Shown one piece after another: positions 22,601 to 34,065 of a stretch of 64,000 nucleotides of DNA. The translations under genes and the position numbers were made by a program. Source of the stretch: Diphasiastrum complanatum (lineage: Eukaryota > Streptophyta > Lycopodiopsida > Lycopodiales > Lycopodiaceae). Numbering within the stretch: the first letter of the stretch is position 1; each line of letters opens with the position of its first letter. The notes beneath the pieces are model-generated. The model did not search any database, was not told the DNA's origin, and saw nothing but the letters and a program-made list of their open reading frames with translations. Location: NCBI GenBank assembly GCA_029204225.1, contig CM055095.1:28894845-28958844 (forward strand), in the 5' to 3' direction.

Positions 22601-25300
22601 AGAGGAGGGAGCATTATAAGATTGGTTTGAGGAATAACAAGAAGAAGAATGCTATGATTGATCCAACAAGGGTGCCAATATCAAGGAAGTAAACTCCATA
22701 GCGTATTGTGGGTTGGCGCACAAATCACGTGACTTAGTATTGTTTCTTTAGATCGCAATTCGAATGGAGCCAAACCACGATTTGTCAAAGAAATAGAAGG
22801 CTTTGATTCAAGTTGTACAAAATTGGATTTTCGCTGTTGAATCTTGTTGTATTTAGTCTCCAGTCCCGACTACATAAAGTTGTAGTTGGTAGTTTTGAAT
22901 TTTGGAGACTGGACCTATAATATGGCTATAGTCTTGAGTCTTGACTACATTAAGGTTTAGATTGTAAATCTTGAGGCTGGACCTATAATTGAATATTTTA
23001 TTGCTTAAGAATAAATAGTTTCTACTTTATCATGTGAGTGATCCTAAGAAGTAAGGTGTGTAAAATGCAAAACGATTTACTATTTTTTTAGCTTCTAACA
23101 TTATATGCAATAAAATTGGCATGCTTTTAATAGACTGATTCTTTCTAATTCTTTTTGGGAGGGGTTTGCATGCACTTAGCATTCAATGGTTAGCACTTGC
23201 CATTGTAGTGACTATTTTGTATTACGTAAGTAGGTTGTAATACTAAGACATTGCATAGATTGCAAAATAATCACAATTCTCTAATTCTCTAATATTAGTT
23301 GCAAAAAAATTTGGCATTCCTTTGAATATGCTTGTTCTTCTTGAAAAAGCTGGACTTTGGACCTCCCAAGCCACCAACCCTTTTTGATTTTGAAAGGTCC
23401 AATTTTGAAAATGATGGAAATTTTAGGACTCAAATGTTTCAAATGGTCTTCCCATGCAGCAAAGTAAGGTTCAGATGGCCACGCAAGTTTCCATGTTGGA
23501 TAGAGAATCCACTTGTATGTCATGAGGCATGAGCATGTCCTGGTGAGGCACATATATTGAGCCATTTAATAGAGGCATGTCAGATGAGAAATATGCCCAT
23601 TTGAATGATTTCATAGCTCAGGATCACGCTAGTCTGTTGCATATAGAGAAGGTATAGCCAATGGGGCATTAATAATAGTATGCCAATGTTTCAACAATTC
23701 TACAACTCCTCATACAATACGACACTCAAAATCAGAGAAGTCTCACTCTGTGTGTTATGAATATTGTGATCCTTTCTATGGTTTTATTAAAGTTGTCATG
23801 TTATAACGTAGTCTAGTTCTAAAGTGACCTCAGCATGGCCGATTACTAGAGGGCCTGAAGCCAATGTTTGGCGATGGCCGGTAGCCAAAAGGGACAGCTG
23901 GCCCAAGTTGGGACAGATGTGTTACAAGTTGTGACTTGGTGTGACCTCTTGAGAAGTGGAGATTCGTGACCGTTTGGACCCTAGCCATTAGTGACGAAAT
24001 GCTATCTAGAGTGACCACGCATGTCATAGGTCCATGGTGGGGCATGGGGGTGGTACCCTATGAGTCACTCAATATTCATGGGTCATGGGGAGCATGCATG
24101 CCAAGTAGATTGATCACCCACTGTTGGATGCTATGTGTTTGGCAATAGGATTAGCAGGTAGGAGGACTCAAAGAGAGGGGTGCCCATGGTTGGGAGGTCT
24201 ATACTGTTTTTCTCACCTTTTTTCTTGGAGGATTCTGGAGCAGGATTTAACCTATATGGCACTTTTATCAGTCTATTTAAGGTTGAGAAATTTTTGCAAA
24301 AGGGCAGATTTGCTAGGGAAGAGGGTGGAGTGATCTCTAGTCTCTCTTCCAGTTGAGAGTGCACTTTCTAAAACTTGTATGAAGTTGTTTGCATCCAGAT
24401 TTCAGCAAGATTCGTTGACAAAGGGGTGGATTTTCTTCTTACAAGCCAAACAAACTTTTGTGCTACATTCCAGTCAAATTGGTAGAGAATTTTGAAGTTT
24501 TTGGTCAGGTAGTAGAATGATTTCCAGTATCTAAAATGATTACTCTGTTTTCCTCATATTGAGCGATAATTCAAACTGTCCATTGAGTGTAAGTGTTGTA
24601 AATTCATCGAGGCAAGGCAACTTGTATGCACTAGTTTTCTGCTATTGGGATCAAAAAGCATCACAGCTGAAGTAGCTATAGGTTGTTACAGCCAAGGTCG
24701 TTTAGCTTCTAGTTGATGTCATATTCATCAGGCAACTATATATGGAGTGGATACAATGACGCAACCACCATTTCGTGAAGAAATATCTAAGTGGCATCCA
24801 AATGAGTCTACTTCTATTGCAGCAGCTCTTGTATTTCGGTTTTTGGAAGTGCATGTATGACATCAATCAGCAAGATCAAGGACTACCCAACCCTTTATTC
24901 ATTCGGTTTTTCCATTTTTTTGTTTTACTGTTTGTGACAAAATCGTATTGATTGTTTACTTTGATTGGAAAAAAGAGAGTTGTTTTTTTCATTTTTATTT
25001 CCCATATTGTTTTTTTAACATGGCCAATGATTGAGTAGATATTCCTATTAGTCTTCCCATTGCACTCCAGTCACCACCTACTAGCCCTAAGCGTCCTATG
25101 TCTAGCCATGACCGTAATTCAACTTCAGTTAGGGCAAGTTTGCATGCTGCCCATGCAAGCCCGCATGGATACTATGGAGAAGTCCATGGTAGAGATGTGC
25201 ATGATTGAATTTATGACAAGAAGTTACACATCGTCCTCTTAGTATCCTCTACCATATCCTTCTCAATTCCAATCTTAAGGCCTTGAATGAGGTGGTGTCC
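22601..25300. other. No gene recognised (intron 1)
   Basis: About 2.7 kb of low-information sequence. Around 23810-24150 the plus strand is GC-richer, with many GTGACC/GGTCAC-like words, and a TATTTAAGG at about 24270 could be an LTR promoter. At 25060-25190 a frame reading SPPTSPKRPMSSHDRNS is open but unrecognised. No splice-consistent exon was identified. Confidence 0.3.
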
Positions 25301-25309
25301 ATGGTCCTT

Positions 25310-26065
25310 GTCCTTAGGATTGTTGATATCAAAAAATCGTTTGAGCTAGAGATGAATGCAAGTGGCATTGTCTTAGGTGCAATGTTGAGCCAAGAGGGTA
25401 GACCAATAGCCTTTGAAAGGAAAAATTTGACAACAGCTCAATAGAGGTATCCCACACGACTCACGAGTCGAAGCTAATGTGATCATACATGCACTCATGG
25501 TGTGGTGACATTATTTGTATGACATGAGTTTTATGTGTACACAAACCGTCATACTTTAATGTATCTCGCTGATACCTACTAAAAGTGGGAAAGCATCTCT
25601 ATAGATTTCATTGTTGGTCTTCCTAGGACCCGAGTTGGGTTGTGGTGGATAGGTTTTCCAAGATGGCCCATTTCATCGCAACGACTAAGAAGGTCACAAC
25701 TTCACAAGTAGTTGTGTTGTTTATCCAGAATGTGGTTAGACTTCCAAATGTTATAGTGTTTGACATAGATTCCAAGTTTATGAGAAGTTTTTGGACGGAG
25801 GTGTTCGCCAAGTTGGGAACATAGTTGTGGATGAGAAGTATTGAGCATCCTCAGATGGATGGCTAGACAGAGAGGGTCAGCCAGATCTTGAAAGACATGA
25901 TTTGAGCTTATGTAAGTGGTATGCAGACAGACCGAGTTAAGCATTGACCCTTTGTAGAGCTTGTGTATAATAATTATAGACACATGTCCACAGATTGAGG
26001 CCTTTTGAGCTCAATTACGGTTATAGACCAATTAGCCCAGCAACTGTAGGACTTTTGTGTAAGGT
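25310..26065 (+). mobile_element. Ty3/gypsy RNase H and integrase, decayed
   Basis: The plus strand reads FELEMNASGIVLGAMLSQEGRPIAF and a degraded RYPTR...HALMVW segment (RNase H). A deletion follows, then integrase: ESISIDFIVGLPRT, VVDRFSKMAHFIATTKKVT, VIVFDIDSKFMRSFWTEVF, HPQMDG-TERVSQILKDM, and the tail RPFELNYGYRP. The integrase zinc finger is missing, so the RNase H joins the core directly. Stops are frequent. Confidence 0.88.
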
Positions 26066-26294
26066 GCCTACCGTGTTAAAAACTATGCAAATGCCAACTT
26101 AGGCCAATGTGGTATTGTCAAAATCATGCAAATGGCAAAATAGGCCAAAGTGTGAGGCTGACTTAGGAAGATAATCCATTTACTATTTTGGGCCTCACAT
26201 GCATGAAATCTAGCCTTTGAGCATTGATGGAAATGTAAGGCTAGGATTAGAGATTACACTCTTACATTAGGTTAATTTCCAGCGATTTTGGATC

Positions 26295-26365
26295 CAGAAA
26301 CAAGCTTGCGAGAAACGCCTTTCTAGAAACATTTGTTCTCAGAAATGCATTTCTGTGCAACTATG
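26295..26365 (+). mobile_element. Right end of a hAT-like word-array element (solo end)
   Basis: Repeats of an AGAAAC/GTTTCT-type word (AGAAACGCCTTTCTAGAAAC, CAGAAATGCATTTCTG) run straight into GTGCAACTATG ending at 26365. That terminus and those words are the same as at the right end of the complete element at 58854-59546. No left end or copy of the flanking ACCCATAC was found upstream, so the copy is truncated. Confidence 0.65.
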
Positions 26366-28299
26366 ACCCATACATAAGCATATAGAAGTTATGCCTAATA
26401 GCAAAATGATTACGACTATTGTAAAAATCAACTAGTGGAAAGTACCTTTCCACTATATTTTCCTACATTACACATACACATGAAGCATATCCTCCAAAGT
26501 TTGATTGGTCCTCTTAGTCTAATTGTTAGATTACGTTATGAGTTCACATCACAAACAAGGCACTAGATAAAGAACAATAACAATAACATGCTAATCATAG
26601 ATCCACCTATGAAGCATTCACACAAAGACTAACAAAGACCCTCATAATGTGTAATCATGCCCCGATTCATAACAAACACTCTCCCAGTAACAAAAAGATC
26701 GCCCTTAATGTTGGTAATAAATGGAAATGCATCTGAATAACAAACTGTAACTAATGTGAAAGTTGCAAAAATTAGCATGTTGAAGGTGTTGTTACAAAAT
26801 GCTGATGTCATATATTTGATTACAAAAATACAGCTTGCTACATGTGCAGTTGCCACAAAAGCTATAAATATTGAACAAGAAGTTTCACCATGAAAGATCA
26901 TAAATTGACTGTGAATTCTTTCTTCCTAGTTGTACGAATGGACGACAAATATCACAAAAGAAGGCATCATGATGAGCAGCATAAACCAAGCATCTAAGAA
27001 AAATCCCAAGTAGCCACATTAGGAACTAGAGCAACTAAATTCCAAGCTAGTCATGATGACCAAGAATACCAATTAGTGGCAACAATAATCGACTCCACAA
27101 ATGTATAGCATATAGCAATTAGTATAATTTTGCTTGACATGCCACAAAACTCATGATTGCTGAATAATAGCAGCAAGGGATGACTCAGAAGAGAGACAGA
27201 ATCCAAACTATTGCTATGGTGAAACCTGTGATGTATAAACAACTATTGCCTCCAATACGGGCCTAATGCAGCCTTGCAGAACTTTAATCTGAAGCAAGTA
27301 TAGACATAGGAATTGACAGAATTGCAAAAGAATTTATTGTAGCCAAGATTATTCAGTGAAAGATGAGCCCCTGCAACATATAGAGACTGTTTAGCAATTT
27401 GTCTCTCATCGAACTTGCGCAACCTCATTCTTGAAAGTGCCAACAGTCAATTGACTTGATGATTGATGCTAACCTGCTTGATAATCTGATAATCAATTGA
27501 TCTAGAATGTTAACATTCCTATCCAGCGTCTGCTTCAAAGAGGCTCCAATTGCTCCCTAGAAAAAGTCATAATGATGGTCTGAGTAGAAACTGCAATAGT
27601 TCAACCCATTGATACACTCTACGAGTTGTAAAGAGAAGACACATTAGCCTATTGTAGGACAAAAAACAGTGGTGCGATCAGATCCTATACAGTTTACAAA
27701 ATGCTAGAGATGAAGTGCTAGCAAATGCTAAGAAGGCAGATGTTGAATGTCTTCATTGCTATAGATCCAATTTAACAGTTGTAAAGTGCACTAACAAAGC
27801 CTTATTGTAGTTATCTCCAAAAAGTGCAATTAGGAAAGTACAAAAAAGATGAGTCCACAAATAAAGGAAGTGGCAGAAACCTAAAAAATTGGAAATTTCA
27901 GGAACTGAGCTACTTTTTCCACTGATCAGCTGTAAGGGGCACCACTGATCAGCTGTAAGGTGCACTAGAGGTGCCCCACTGTAGGAAGAACAGTGATATA
28001 AAGTTCTTGTTAAAACTACACAAAAAAAGTTTGAAAAGTGATTCGTAGAGATTGGATAAACTTGAATCTCAGGTGACATCACCGTTTCCACTCAGAAATC
28101 AAGTTATTAGATAGATTGACTTATAGTGAGTTGAAGAGTTGAGTCCAGAAATGCAATCAGTATTAAAATGTGACAACTGTGGACGAAATTGGAGCAATGC
28201 TTTCACCCAAAACTCACAAAGCAAAATGTGATAATCATAGTTCCCAGCAGAAATGGATAAATGTAGAAATTGGATCCCAACCTGTCTATGCTACAAAAG
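26366..28299 (-). mobile_element. Apparently non-coding interior of an LTR element
   Basis: This stretch lies inside the PBS at 28300-28312 on the minus strand, so it should be the start of an LTR element's interior. Only short reading frames occur and none shows gag, protease, RT or integrase signatures. It may be a large non-autonomous element, or the interior may have been replaced. A direct duplication near 27920-27965 repeats CACTGATCAGCTGTAAGG twice. The left limit of the element was not found and no second LTR is visible. Confidence 0.45.
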
Positions 28300-28312
28300 T
28301 GCTCTGATACCA
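28300..28312 (-). promoter_or_regulatory. Primer-binding site complementary to tRNA-iMet
   Basis: TGCTCTGATACCA on the plus strand, five bases from the LTR terminus at 28318. It is the same primer class as the other copia elements here. Confidence 0.85.
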
Positions 28313-28317
28313 AGTCA

Positions 28318-28803
28318 TGGGTAAAGCGAAATTACAGATATGGACAAAATACTGAGATACATGGCGCCGAACAATAACTGAATGACAATCCTGAAGAAAT
28401 GAAGCTGAATATCATCCAAAGTTAAGCTAAAGTGATTTCAAGCTACTCAATGAGGTGAGCAACTAATCTCTAGACAATTAGCCAACAAGCAATGAGGCCT
28501 TAATGGCCTATTCAGATAATTTGCGGGATCATGACTTAGGGCTAGGTTTGTGCTTGGCAATAGGTGCCCAACCAAAAACCTAGTATTGTTACTAATGAAT
28601 TTCTCTAATAAATGCAGGGTCTAGGAGGGTTATACCAGATAATCTCATTATGTAACGGGCTTGAAGCCCCACGAGTTGCCAATAATATACCTGAGCCTGT
28701 AAATGAATGAAAATATAGCGACCTCTGATTTCTATTTTGGCTGTTTGGGAATGTATCACAAAGTTATGCATAGTGTGAAGTAAAACCCAAGGTGAGATTA
28801 ACA
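28318..28803 (-). mobile_element. LTR (486 bp) inserted 44 bp before exon 2
   Basis: In element orientation it starts TGTTAATCTCACC at 28803 and ends GCTTTACCCA at 28318, followed by a 5-bp spacer and the PBS. Only 44 bp separate its outer edge from the exon-2 acceptor at 28848, so the branch point of intron 1 lies either in this remnant or inside the LTR. The partner LTR was not found. Confidence 0.75.
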
Positions 28804-28847
28804 TGATATCAAGAAGACTGCAAAATGATCACTGTCAACTTTTGCAG

Positions 28848-29355
28848 ATGGAGGCATTGGCTTGGCTGTACAATCACTTTATACGCCAGTCTTTCCCACA
28901 TCTTCTGTTCCTTGATTCACCTAGTCTGTGCAGAAAAGCTGTCATCCAGCGTGCAAATCTAGCAGGATATTTGAGTTTGCAGAATGGAGGACAGACCTTG
29001 ACAGAATTAAGGGTATCCGAGGCATGTGATGCTGCTGGCTCACAAAATAGTCCAAAGGCAAAAAATAGGAGCTGCAGAGTGTCCAGAGTTGCAGCTCTTA
29101 TTCTAAGTCCCTGCAGACAGAAATGCGTGTTGGTGCAGAGTCTAGTCACAAAATCAGTCTGGTCATTTGTAGAAGAGGATATTGGCCATGGTAGAAAAGT
29201 GAGAGATAAAGAAGACAGCAGATACGAGCTATGTGCTGAATCTATGAAAAAAAAGAGCAAGGTTGCAAACTCCAAGAAGTTGATTAGTACTGAGGATGAA
29301 TTGACAGACGGTGCACTTATGAAACTAGTTCTTTCAGCTGTGGCAGACCAAACAG
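28848..29355 (+). CDS. Exon 2 of the large gene
   Basis: A pyrimidine-rich acceptor (CAACTTTTGCAG) precedes the exon and joins exon 1 at phase 0. It encodes 169 residues plus one base. It opens with helical MEALAWLYNHFIRQ, has a Leu-rich part, then a basic/serine-rich middle (KAKNRSCRVSRVAA), an acidic segment, and a K-rich stretch (MKKKSKVANSKK) that could be a nuclear-localisation signal. The donor chosen, ACAG|GTTGCA, gives phase 1 and fits exon 3. The frame in fact stays open to a TAA at 29412, so this could instead be a last exon. Confidence 0.6.
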
Positions 29356-30439
29356 GTTGCACCATCTTAACTCCTGCACAGCAAAGCGAATGTCTCTTTA
29401 GATCGTTGATTTAATTTTTTTGCATTTCTAGTCCCCTGTTGTAGATTCAAGAACATTGCATATGAAAGTCCGTCAATCTGCTGATCATTAATCTAAAGTT
29501 ATTAGTCGCTTTTATTTGTCAATGCCTTTTGGTGGCAGTGATTAAATTCTTAAAGGAAGTCGAGGTTTTCTTAGTTCCATTCATGATTCTTGAGCTCTTT
29601 CTCAAAAAATTCTAGTTTATAACATGCTGTAGTAAATTTTATTGAAGAAATACTTCTTTATCATAGTATTTGTTTAAGAAGCAAGTCATTTTGGGTGGAT
29701 GTGTGATGCGAATTTACTTGGGTTGTGGAAATTTTTTTTATTTTATTTTCTAGATTAGTATTTGACAGACCTTTACTATTAAACATTTATTTTTACCATA
29801 TACATTATCCTGAGAAAAAAAAAACTTACATTGGCAAGATTTCTACCAATTATTCTCACAAGAGGAAGCTTGCATACAGAAATACATAGTTATCGTTGGC
29901 TTGATCTTTTGAGTGGCAAAAGTGAAGCAAAAATGAAACCTCATACAATCAAGTTCGATTTTTGCCTGGTGTGTGCACACATTTTTCCATAACTAGAAAA
30001 AAAGATAACTGAGCTATGAACTTTAAAGTTTGAACAGTAACATTCTCTACAAATTGTCACGAGAAGAAATAAGCTGCTAATAGACAAGCATCAACAGCTA
30101 CAATTGATTGCTGAAAATTTTGAGGAAAGATGCAGAAAGTTTATGTGCGTCTGCTCACATTAGGAGAATATCTATAGCATGAGTAGTCGTCAAAATGTAC
30201 CCAGGCTGTAGCTGAAGAGTATTATGATCCTGGTGTCAAACATCTATACCATGAGATGTGATAAGATATATAGCTTTGGCTATAGCCGAAAAAATTATAG
30301 CATTGGTGTAGTTGTTTGTTCTGGATAAGGCCTAGGAGGTGAGGTGAATGGTATTGTACATGGACGATTTTTGGTCGTAATAATGGCACTCAACGACATA
30401 CCAGGGTTGATTAGCTGAACCTGATGAGGGTTTGGTACG
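29356..30439. other. Intron 2, proximal part; nothing recognised
   Basis: AT-rich sequence without transposon or exon signatures that I could read. Confidence 0.4.
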
Positions 30440-31120
30440 TGATCAAGGGATGGAAAAGCTATGGAGGCAGCCGCATCTAAAGCAATGGTGAGGGAAGCAC
30501 CTTCATATTCAAGAGGTATATCATGGGGAAAATCGTGGAGTAAGGTCGTAAGAGATCTTGGTACAAGGGATTGTAGGTTTGATCAAAAATGTATTGTGGT
30601 GCCCAATGAGCATTAGAAGAAGGGTGCGAGGTAGGTGGTATGATGTGGCCAATATGAAAGTAGAAGTGTGAGTGGTTTGAAAGAGTGGTGGTGGAAGACA
30701 CAAAATTTGAGATGAATGGAATGACAGAGGGTGATCCCATGAGATAATCCATGACACTATGGCTGCCATAGTGAGGATGGCAGGTAATTCCCCCTTAATC
30801 AGGCCAACCAGCTAAGCCATTAAAAATGATGGGCACCTCCAACTTGCATGGCATCTTGGGTATCATGAACACCTCTCACTCGTACGTTGTGTGCTTTTTG
30901 TTCCCTCAATTTCTCTTTGGAAAGAGTGGCAGCAATAACACTAGTCATAGGTGAAGACTTACCATCGTTTTTCATGAATAACGAGGCCCAAGATTTTGTA
31001 GCTTCTTTATGTTGGACCAATTCTTGTTCAAGCTCTTGGATCTTCACAGAGGTATGTGTCGGTGTGCCTTGCAAATCCCGTAATTTGTTGAGTTTGTCTT
31101 GCAAAGTAGTAATCTAGGTG
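30440..31120 (-). mobile_element. LINE fragment: ORF1 coiled coil and endonuclease end
   Basis: Minus strand: ORF1 traces (KIQELEQELVQHKEATKSWASLF, then LREQKAHNVRVRGVHDTQDA) at about 31104-30820, followed by the end of the AP-type endonuclease (VMDYLMGSPSVIPFISNF, LSNHSHFYFHIGH) at about 30755-30640. Between them most of the endonuclease is missing. The same ORF1 wording (SREQKALNIRARGSPDTQDA) appears in the LINE at 48305, so they are one family. Confidence 0.8.
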
Positions 31121-31329
31121 CCCATTTGAGATTTGTCTTCCAGCAATGATCATCTTCATGACCTGGAACTCCATTCTTTGTTGCTCGAGACGAGAAGCGA
31201 CATTCTATTCATAAGCCATGAGTATGGGACTAAGCAATTGGAAGAGACCTTACTTCACTCAGTAGTGCTATCCACCTACGGAGATACCCTGCTTCACTCA
31301 AATAGTTCTATCCACCTATTGAGAGATAC
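31121..31329 (-). repeat. Rearranged LINE flank with repeated CTATCCACCTA blocks
   Basis: The words GCTATCCACCTACGGAGATA and TCTATCCACCTATTGAGAGA recur within 60 bp and lead into the duplicated LINE block that follows. No exon is recognised. Confidence 0.4.
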
Positions 31330-31620
31330 TCTGACCTAGAACACCCAAGTACTCTCTCATATAGGGCCATGACTTCCAAAACGATGTCAGAGTGGAAACC
31401 AAGCTCCTCCAATATCTAGATAAGTAAATGTCTCGGAACAAAAAAAAAAGGTTTTTTGGAAATTTAACTTTTTACTGGAATCAGTCCAAAGCTTATTGAG
31501 AGATACCCTCCTCTGACTAGAACACCCAAGTACGCTCTCATAAAGGGCCATGACTTCCGAAACAATATCAGAGTGGGAACCAAGCTACTGCAATCTCTGG
31601 ATAAGTAAATGTCTCGGAAC
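31318..31620 (-). repeat. About 178-bp tandem duplication in a LINE RT fragment
   Basis: The block from GAGAGATAC...CTAGAACACCCAAGTAC to TAGATAAGTAAATGTCTCGGAACA occurs at about 31320-31441 and again at about 31498-31622. Both copies are diverged, roughly one base in ten, so the duplication is old. It encodes part of RT downstream of the KAFD box. Confidence 0.85.
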
Positions 31621-31925
31621 AGAATCAAAGGCTTTTATGAAATCTGCAAAACAACAATAAACCCTCTTAATGGATCTCAATGTCAAAATGTGGTTTGATA
31701 TGAAATCAGCTTGTCCCAAAGCATGGAGATGTTGGATCTCGGCTTCACTCCTCACAATTGACTAAAAGATGGAACCATAAACCTTAGCCATGATGTGGCC
31801 AATTGTGCTAGTACGATAATTGTCTCTTCTCGTGGGATCAGCTCCTTTATGGATTGGATGAATTATGAATAACATTCGTGTACTAGAATGAAGGGAAACC
31901 ATGGATCACTGCTTGCTTAAAAGGG
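31600..31925 (-). mobile_element. LINE reverse transcriptase, N-terminal part
   Basis: The minus-strand order is IHPIHKGADPTRRDNYRTSTIGH, IMAKVYGSIFQSIV, HALGQADFISNHILTL, VYCCFADFIKAFDSVPRHLL. These are RT blocks 0-3 of L1-type LINEs (NYRxI, LGQ-AGFR, FDxKKAFD equivalents). It continues into the duplicated segment on the left. The FADF/AFD box keeps one Asp. Confidence 0.88.
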
Positions 31926-31944
31926 TTCAAAAGAATGGGGTAAA

Positions 31945-32300
31945 GAGAGTCAGTGGCATGGATGAGGAGTTAAGATTCTTCCAAAGGCTGGCCATCGAAA
32001 AAACTCGTATCTTTGCATGAGCTCTGAAAGTGTTGAAGACCATAACTTTGGTCTTGAAATGTTCATGCGCAATCCCCACTTAGTACAAAAAGCATGTAGA
32101 TTATCAGGATGTCTCTGAATCCCTTCTCTAGTTGGTGAGACTAGAGTGACTTCATTAGCATATAGCAGTATAACAATCAATATATCCCCAAGACTACTGC
32201 TCAGACCTCCACCTCCAAAACGACCAACAACCTCCTCAAGTTCATCAATATATAAAACAAAGAGAGTAGGTGAAAGGGAGCATGAAAGATTGTCCACTGA
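31945..32300 (-). mobile_element. LINE reverse transcriptase, catalytic-box fragment
   Basis: The minus strand reads SPTLFVLYIDELEEVV, then ILIVILLYANEVTLVSPTREG, where the YADD box has become YANE, then FCTKWGLRMNISRPK. It lies 5' of, not 3' of, the N-terminal RT fragment at 31600-31925 in element orientation, so the two come from different or rearranged copies. Confidence 0.85.
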
Positions 32301-32329
32301 CTCTATAAACCCTCTCTAGTCGTGGAGAC

Positions 32330-32651
32330 TAGAACCACATCATTTGTATAAAGAAGGATGGCAATCAAATAGTCACCAATCTTGCAACTTGACCACCACA
32401 TTGCTCAATGACTCTCTCAAGCTTATCAATATATGATCCAAAAAGAGTAGGCAAGAGGGAACAACCTTGCTTAATGGTGCTCCATATCTGCTTTGATATA
32501 CCTCTATCATTTTGAAAGCAACCAAGAACTTTCTCATAGAGTGCCATCACTGCTAGAACCGTGTCTGTGGAGGAACCAAGATTACATAGTCTTTGGACGA
32601 GAAGGGAATGTGGGACAAAGTCAAAGGCTAACTTGAAGGCAACAAAACAAC

Positions 32652-32655
<4 letters not shown>
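32330..32655 (-). mobile_element. LINE reverse transcriptase fragment adjoining a (CT)n tract
   Basis: The minus strand reads CCFVAFKLAFDFVPHSLLVQRL, VLAVMALYEKVLGCF, SKQIWSTIKQGCSLLPTLFGSYIDKLERV, equal to the RT middle and the usual GVKQGCPLSPTLF box. The 5' side stops exactly at the (CT)n tract at 32656. Confidence 0.85.

Positions 32656-32713
<58 letters not shown>
32656..32713. repeat. (CT)n microsatellite, about 29 units
   Basis: A pure dinucleotide run at the junction between the LINE fragment and a gypsy LTR region. It yields false repetitive RERE frames. (CT)/(GA) runs recur at LINE borders in this window (38155, 43346, 51925). Confidence 0.97.
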
Positions 32714-32714
<1 letters not shown>

Positions 32715-32746
32715 CTAATTGCAAGCTTGTCTAAACACAAAAATTT

Positions 32747-33177
32747 GTAGTGTAGAATGAATCTTCGCCCATTATCCTCGTGGCTCCTACCTGCCATTCC
32801 AATTCCAGGGCATGTGGCATCCAGACATGGCTGGCCAGGCGCCTTGGATCCATAAGTGCCCGAACTGCTGAATAGCACCCATTGGAGCCTACTACCACCC
32901 CCGTGCACTATCGTGCCAGGTAGCGGAATGACTGCCCACTTCGGTCAACTGCCGATTTACTCTAGCCCTGACACGTATAACCATAAGCAAGCTTTGTCAG
33001 TGGCTCGACTGTTACGCATCGTTGCACATACTTGCAGCATGCACCACTACACCACGTCATGACCATGACACACCTCGCATGACTAGTGGGTGCCCGTCGG
33101 TGAGACTGGCCACGGAGCCATAACCCTTGTGACATGACCTTGAGGTTAGCGGTCTTGGCCACGACTGGGTTCTAACA
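32747..33177 (-). mobile_element. Ty3/gypsy LTR
   Basis: On the minus strand a PPT-like AAGGTGGGATAGAA (about 33178-33191) is followed by TGTTAGAACCCAGTCGTGG, a normal LTR start, at 33177. The GC content is higher than in the surroundings. The outer border near 32747 is only a guess from a TG...CA pairing. It belongs with the chromodomain piece on its right. Confidence 0.6.
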
Positions 33178-33191
33178 TTCTATCCCACCTT

Positions 33192-33424
33192 GAGAAAGTC
33201 ATCAATTCTCGATGACAAACTCAGGATAAGCGGGCTGTAGTCATGAATGACTCCTAGGTTGCATCCGACAACGATAGTCCTCTCCATGCTACAAGGTATT
33301 CTTGGAGGACACGATTTTGCAATCTTTTTTGCCTTTGTTCTAAGACACAATCTGGCCCATGGTCCACCGTATCTCTTTCCTGGAGTGCGACTATGCCACT
33401 TACCAGGTTATCACCATCATGCAA
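33192..33424 (-). mobile_element. Ty3/gypsy chromodomain end
   Basis: The minus strand reads VDHGPDCVLEQRQKR, then LQNRVLQEYLVAWRGLSLSDAT-ES, then REL just before the PPT. The EYLVxWxGLxxxxATWE pattern is the chromodomain signature of plant chromoviruses. The integrase upstream is cut by the word-array element beginning near 33425. Confidence 0.8.
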
Positions 33425-34065
33425 TCCTGAGATGCGTCCCGTTCCGGAATGCATCGTTCCGAAATTCTGCAGCGTTCCGGATTGGAATGCTGCAATTTTT
33501 TAAATTTTTTTTTTTTTTTTGGAAACATGTGTGGAGTGGGGAAAAACAACATAGTCCTGTAAAAAAAAAATTCAAAGACATTAAAAATTTGCAAAACAGA
33601 TTAACTACTTACTAACTAAACATGCTGCATACCAACAGTTAAAACTGAAACTTGAAAGGCAATCACATAGTGCGTACTACAGTGCTACGTGCATACGATA
33701 CAAAAAAATGTTCACGGATCCACATTCCACACATGCCTTATGAGAATGACCAAGATGTCTGATATCATAAACGATAAAGCTTTGATATATACAATGAGTG
33801 GGCCAATGGCCAAGTACATGAGTATGATAGATGGACAATAGACAATAGACTCATAGACCGATGAATCTCTATGACTCGGATGCATCATGGTCAGAGGGGG
33901 ATTCCTCCCTATAACTATCACTAGTAGACGAGTAGGAAGATAAGGAATCCTCCTCAGGTATGCGCGGCTGTGTCCTTGAACCTCTGCTTCTGCCTCTGCC
34001 TCTACCGCTGCCCCTGCCTCTGCCTCTAGGTCTACCAGGGCTTCGTCAGATGACTAGCTACTAGC
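33425..34065 (-). mobile_element. hAT-like word-array element, one end plus possible transposase tail
   Basis: At 33436-33494 the words CCCGTTCCGGAAT, GTTCCGAAATTC and GCGTTCCGGATTGGAATGC repeat, followed by a T/A homopolymer (about 33497-33521), in the order seen at the ends of the complete elements. Further in, on the minus strand, a clean 58-codon frame (34045 to the stop at 33869) encodes an RG repeat (RPRGRGRGSGRGRGRSRGSR) and then a Ser/Glu/Asp-rich tail (PEEDSLSSYSSTSDSYREES). Such tails are seen on plant hAT-type transposases, so this may be a degenerate autonomous copy. The terminal repeat itself is not recognisable, nor is a far end. Confidence 0.5.

Noticed and set aside
23281-23565. 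Overlapping frames on both strands near 23.3-23.5 kb
   Set aside because: No motif and no repeat partner; probably chance.
32365-32908. Minus-strand frames with long RERERE stretches
   Set aside because: They are translations of the (CT)n microsatellite joined to LINE RT; not a host protein.
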